This document shows positions 12,679 through 13,677 of a stretch of DNA of 13,677 nt, one piece after another. Location: assembly GCA_037445185.1 (NCBI GenBank), contig JBBIKZ010000063.1, positions 1 to 13,677 on the forward strand, in the 5' to 3' direction. The translations under genes were made by a program, and so were the position numbers. Source of the DNA: JANWZL01 sp037445185. Lineage in GTDB: Bacteria; Pseudomonadota; Gammaproteobacteria; Burkholderiales; Thiobacillaceae. The notes under the pieces were generated by a model, which did not search any database, was not told where the DNA came from, and worked only from the letters and a program-made list of their open reading frames with translations. Position 1 is the stretch's first letter, and every line of letters begins with the position of its first letter.

Positions 12679-13161
12679 GTGCGCCTCAACATCATCGCCG
12701 CCATGGCGCGTAACCGGGTCATCGGACTCGACAACCGCCTGCCCTGGCATCTGCCCGAGGACCTGCAGCACTTCAAGCGGCTCACCATGGGGCATCACCT
12801 CATCATGGGCCGTAAGACCTACGCCTCCATCGGCCGACCGCTACCCGGCCGGATCACGGTCATCCTGACCCGATCCGCGGATTTGCACGCCCCGGGGTGT
12901 TTGCTGGCGCACAGCCTGCAAGCGGCGATCGACGCCTGCGGCGACGATCCAGAGGTGTTCTGCGTGGGCGGGGCGGAACTCTATGCCCAGGTCCTGCCCC
13001 TGGCCGATCGTCTCCACCTCACCGAAATCCAGGCGGAGTTCGCGGGCGACGCCTATTTCCCGGCCTTCGACCGCCGGCTATGGCGGGAGACGAGCCGCGA
13101 GCACCACGTCAACGCCGCGGGGCTCGGCTACGACTTCGTCGTCTACGACCGGCAGCGCTGA
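12679..13161 (+). CDS. folA: Dihydrofolate reductase
   Basis: 160 aa from GTG 12679, matching the about 159 aa of E. coli FolA. It reduces dihydrofolate to tetrahydrofolate with NADPH, regenerating the folate oxidised by ThyA. Landmarks: N-I-I-A-A-M-A-R-N-R-V-I-G (4-16), L-P-W-H-L-P-E-D28 with the catalytic acid, I-M-G-R-K-T-Y-A-S-I-G-R-P-L-P-G-R (about 42-58), and V-F-C-V-G-G-A-E-L-Y (about 94-103). Start problem: an ATG at 12574, abutting the thyA stop, is in frame and would add 35 residues encoded by the palindromic repeat. I prefer the GTG because it fits the family length and the first beta strand, but neither has a good Shine-Dalgarno sequence. The ATG inside M-A-R-N-R would remove that strand. 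Confidence 0.95.
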   Translation: MRLNIIAAMARNRVIGLDNRLPWHLPEDLQHFKRLTMGHHLIMGRKTYASIGRPLPGRITVILTRSADLHAPGCLLAHSLQAAIDACGDDPEVFCVGGAELYAQVLPLADRLHLTEIQAEFAGDAYFPAFDRRLWRETSREHHVNAAGLGYDFVVYDRQR

Positions 13162-13181
13162 GCATCCGCCATCTGGGGGGC

Positions 13182-13466
13182 TCACTTCATCGCCAGGATG
13201 GCCTTGGCGATGGCCGCGGAATCGGGCAGCGCCTTGCGTTGCGGCGGCATGGCGACTTTGCCGTATTTCCCCTTCACACCCTTCTCCAAGGCGGCCTTGA
13301 TGTCGGCCTCGGTCGCCCTGGCGGCGATCGTCTTCCAGGTCGGGCCCATCTTCTTGGCGGCAACGTCATGACAGACGTTGCACTTGTGCTTCTGCAGGAC
13401 ATCCTTGGCGAAGGACGGCAGCGAAAGCAGAAGGGTGGTGGCAAGTAGAACCACGCGTGGATTCAT
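13182..13466 (-). CDS. Small periplasmic class I cytochrome c (c551/c552-like)
   Basis: 94 aa. A Sec signal peptide (residues 1-20, N-P-R-V-V-L-L-A-T-T-L-L-L-S-L-P-S-F-A) leaves a mature protein of about 74 residues. There is a single heme site C29-N-V-C-H33, followed by K-K-M-G-P-T-W and a Y-G-K-V-A-M73-P-P-Q loop giving the axial methionine, as in c551/c552 proteins. It is a soluble electron carrier, plausibly a donor to the cbb3 oxidase or partner of another respiratory enzyme; the partner is not shown by the sequence. Start at ATG 13466 is supported by GGAG 8 bases upstream and by the signal peptide; the longer reading to 13568 is not credible. Convergent with folA across 20 bp that hold no clear terminator. 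Confidence 0.93.
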   Translation of the reverse strand: MNPRVVLLATTLLLSLPSFAKDVLQKHKCNVCHDVAAKKMGPTWKTIAARATEADIKAALEKGVKGKYGKVAMPPQRKALPDSAAIAKAILAMK

Positions 13467-13500
13467 GGCACTTACTCCAGAGTCGGGTGAGAATGGTCCA

Positions 13501-13529
13501 AAAATACCATAAGATCGCCAGGCAAACAA
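13501..13529 (-). promoter_or_regulatory. Predicted promoter of the small cytochrome c gene
   Basis: On the minus strand TTGTTT (13529-13524) is followed by 17 bases and TATTTT (13506-13501), with TGG directly before the -10 (extended -10 form). This would give a leader of roughly 28 bases carrying GGAG before the ATG at 13466. The match is moderate. The remaining bases to 13677 show no convincing gene, only a short GCCCG/CGGGC hairpin at 13625-13639. Confidence 0.4.
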
Positions 13530-13677
13530 GACCAGAGGAGGCGTGTGTCCCAATAAGAAGTCGAACAACGCACGGCGTCGGGTTGACGCATGCGGCCGTT
13601 CGAGGGGGTGAGGGGTGGGTGTCTGCCCGGCTTGCGGGCCTGATGCGGATTGAGGTCGGTTTCAGGCCAGCTTGAAC

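Noticed and set aside
13162..13181. A bidirectional terminator between convergent folA and the cytochrome c gene
   Set aside because: The 20-bp gap shows no stem with a T-run on either strand.
13543..13611. A 23-codon GTG frame after AGGAGG near the right edge
   Set aside because: The spacing of one base between AGGAGG and GTG is too short for initiation, and the 22-residue product matches nothing I recognise.

Overview
The window reads as an ordinary chromosomal stretch from a high-GC gamma- or betaproteobacterium that respires oxygen at low tension. Evidence for this is a complete cbb3 oxidase locus, the paired transferases Aat and Bpt, thyA next to folA, and a small periplasmic cytochrome c. 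I cannot name the genus. Genes are tightly packed. No tRNA, rRNA, CRISPR array, transposase or phage gene is visible, and no gap between genes exceeds about 210 bases.

Left block (about 1-8070, all minus strand). In transcription order: ccoI (copper P-type ATPase), ccoS, then the structural genes ccoN, ccoO, ccoQ and ccoP, then ccoG and ccoH (fixH), then the first codons of one more gene that leaves the window at base 1. The maturation genes ccoIS therefore sit in front of the structural genes, and ccoGH behind them. A strong sigma70-like promoter lies between ccoS and ccoN. An 11-base-arm perfect palindrome covers its predicted transcription start. The ccoP-ccoG gap holds two mutually exclusive stem-loops.

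Middle block (8105-about 10900, plus strand). aat and bpt are the two N-degron amino-acyl transferases. They overlap each other and then an uncharacterised helical protein, which in turn overlaps a lipoprotein with a gluzincin-type metallopeptidase signature. The overlaps suggest one translationally coupled unit. It diverges from ccoI across only 34 bp, where two back-to-back -10-like hexamers form a near-palindrome.

Right block (10938-13161, plus strand). A YcgR-like PilZ protein (probable c-di-GMP effector) precedes thyA and folA, the thymidylate synthase/dihydrofolate reductase pair. A nested palindromic repeat lies between thyA and folA and keeps the folA frame open through 35 extra codons. 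A convergent minus-strand gene for a small secreted cytochrome c (13182-13466) closes the window. Its promoter-like sequence lies in the last 211 bases, where I see no further gene.

I see no clear new multi-gene system. The points most worth a second look are the folA-leading repeat, the palindrome over the ccoN start site, the ccoI/aat divergent region, and the unrecognised genes behind aat-bpt.
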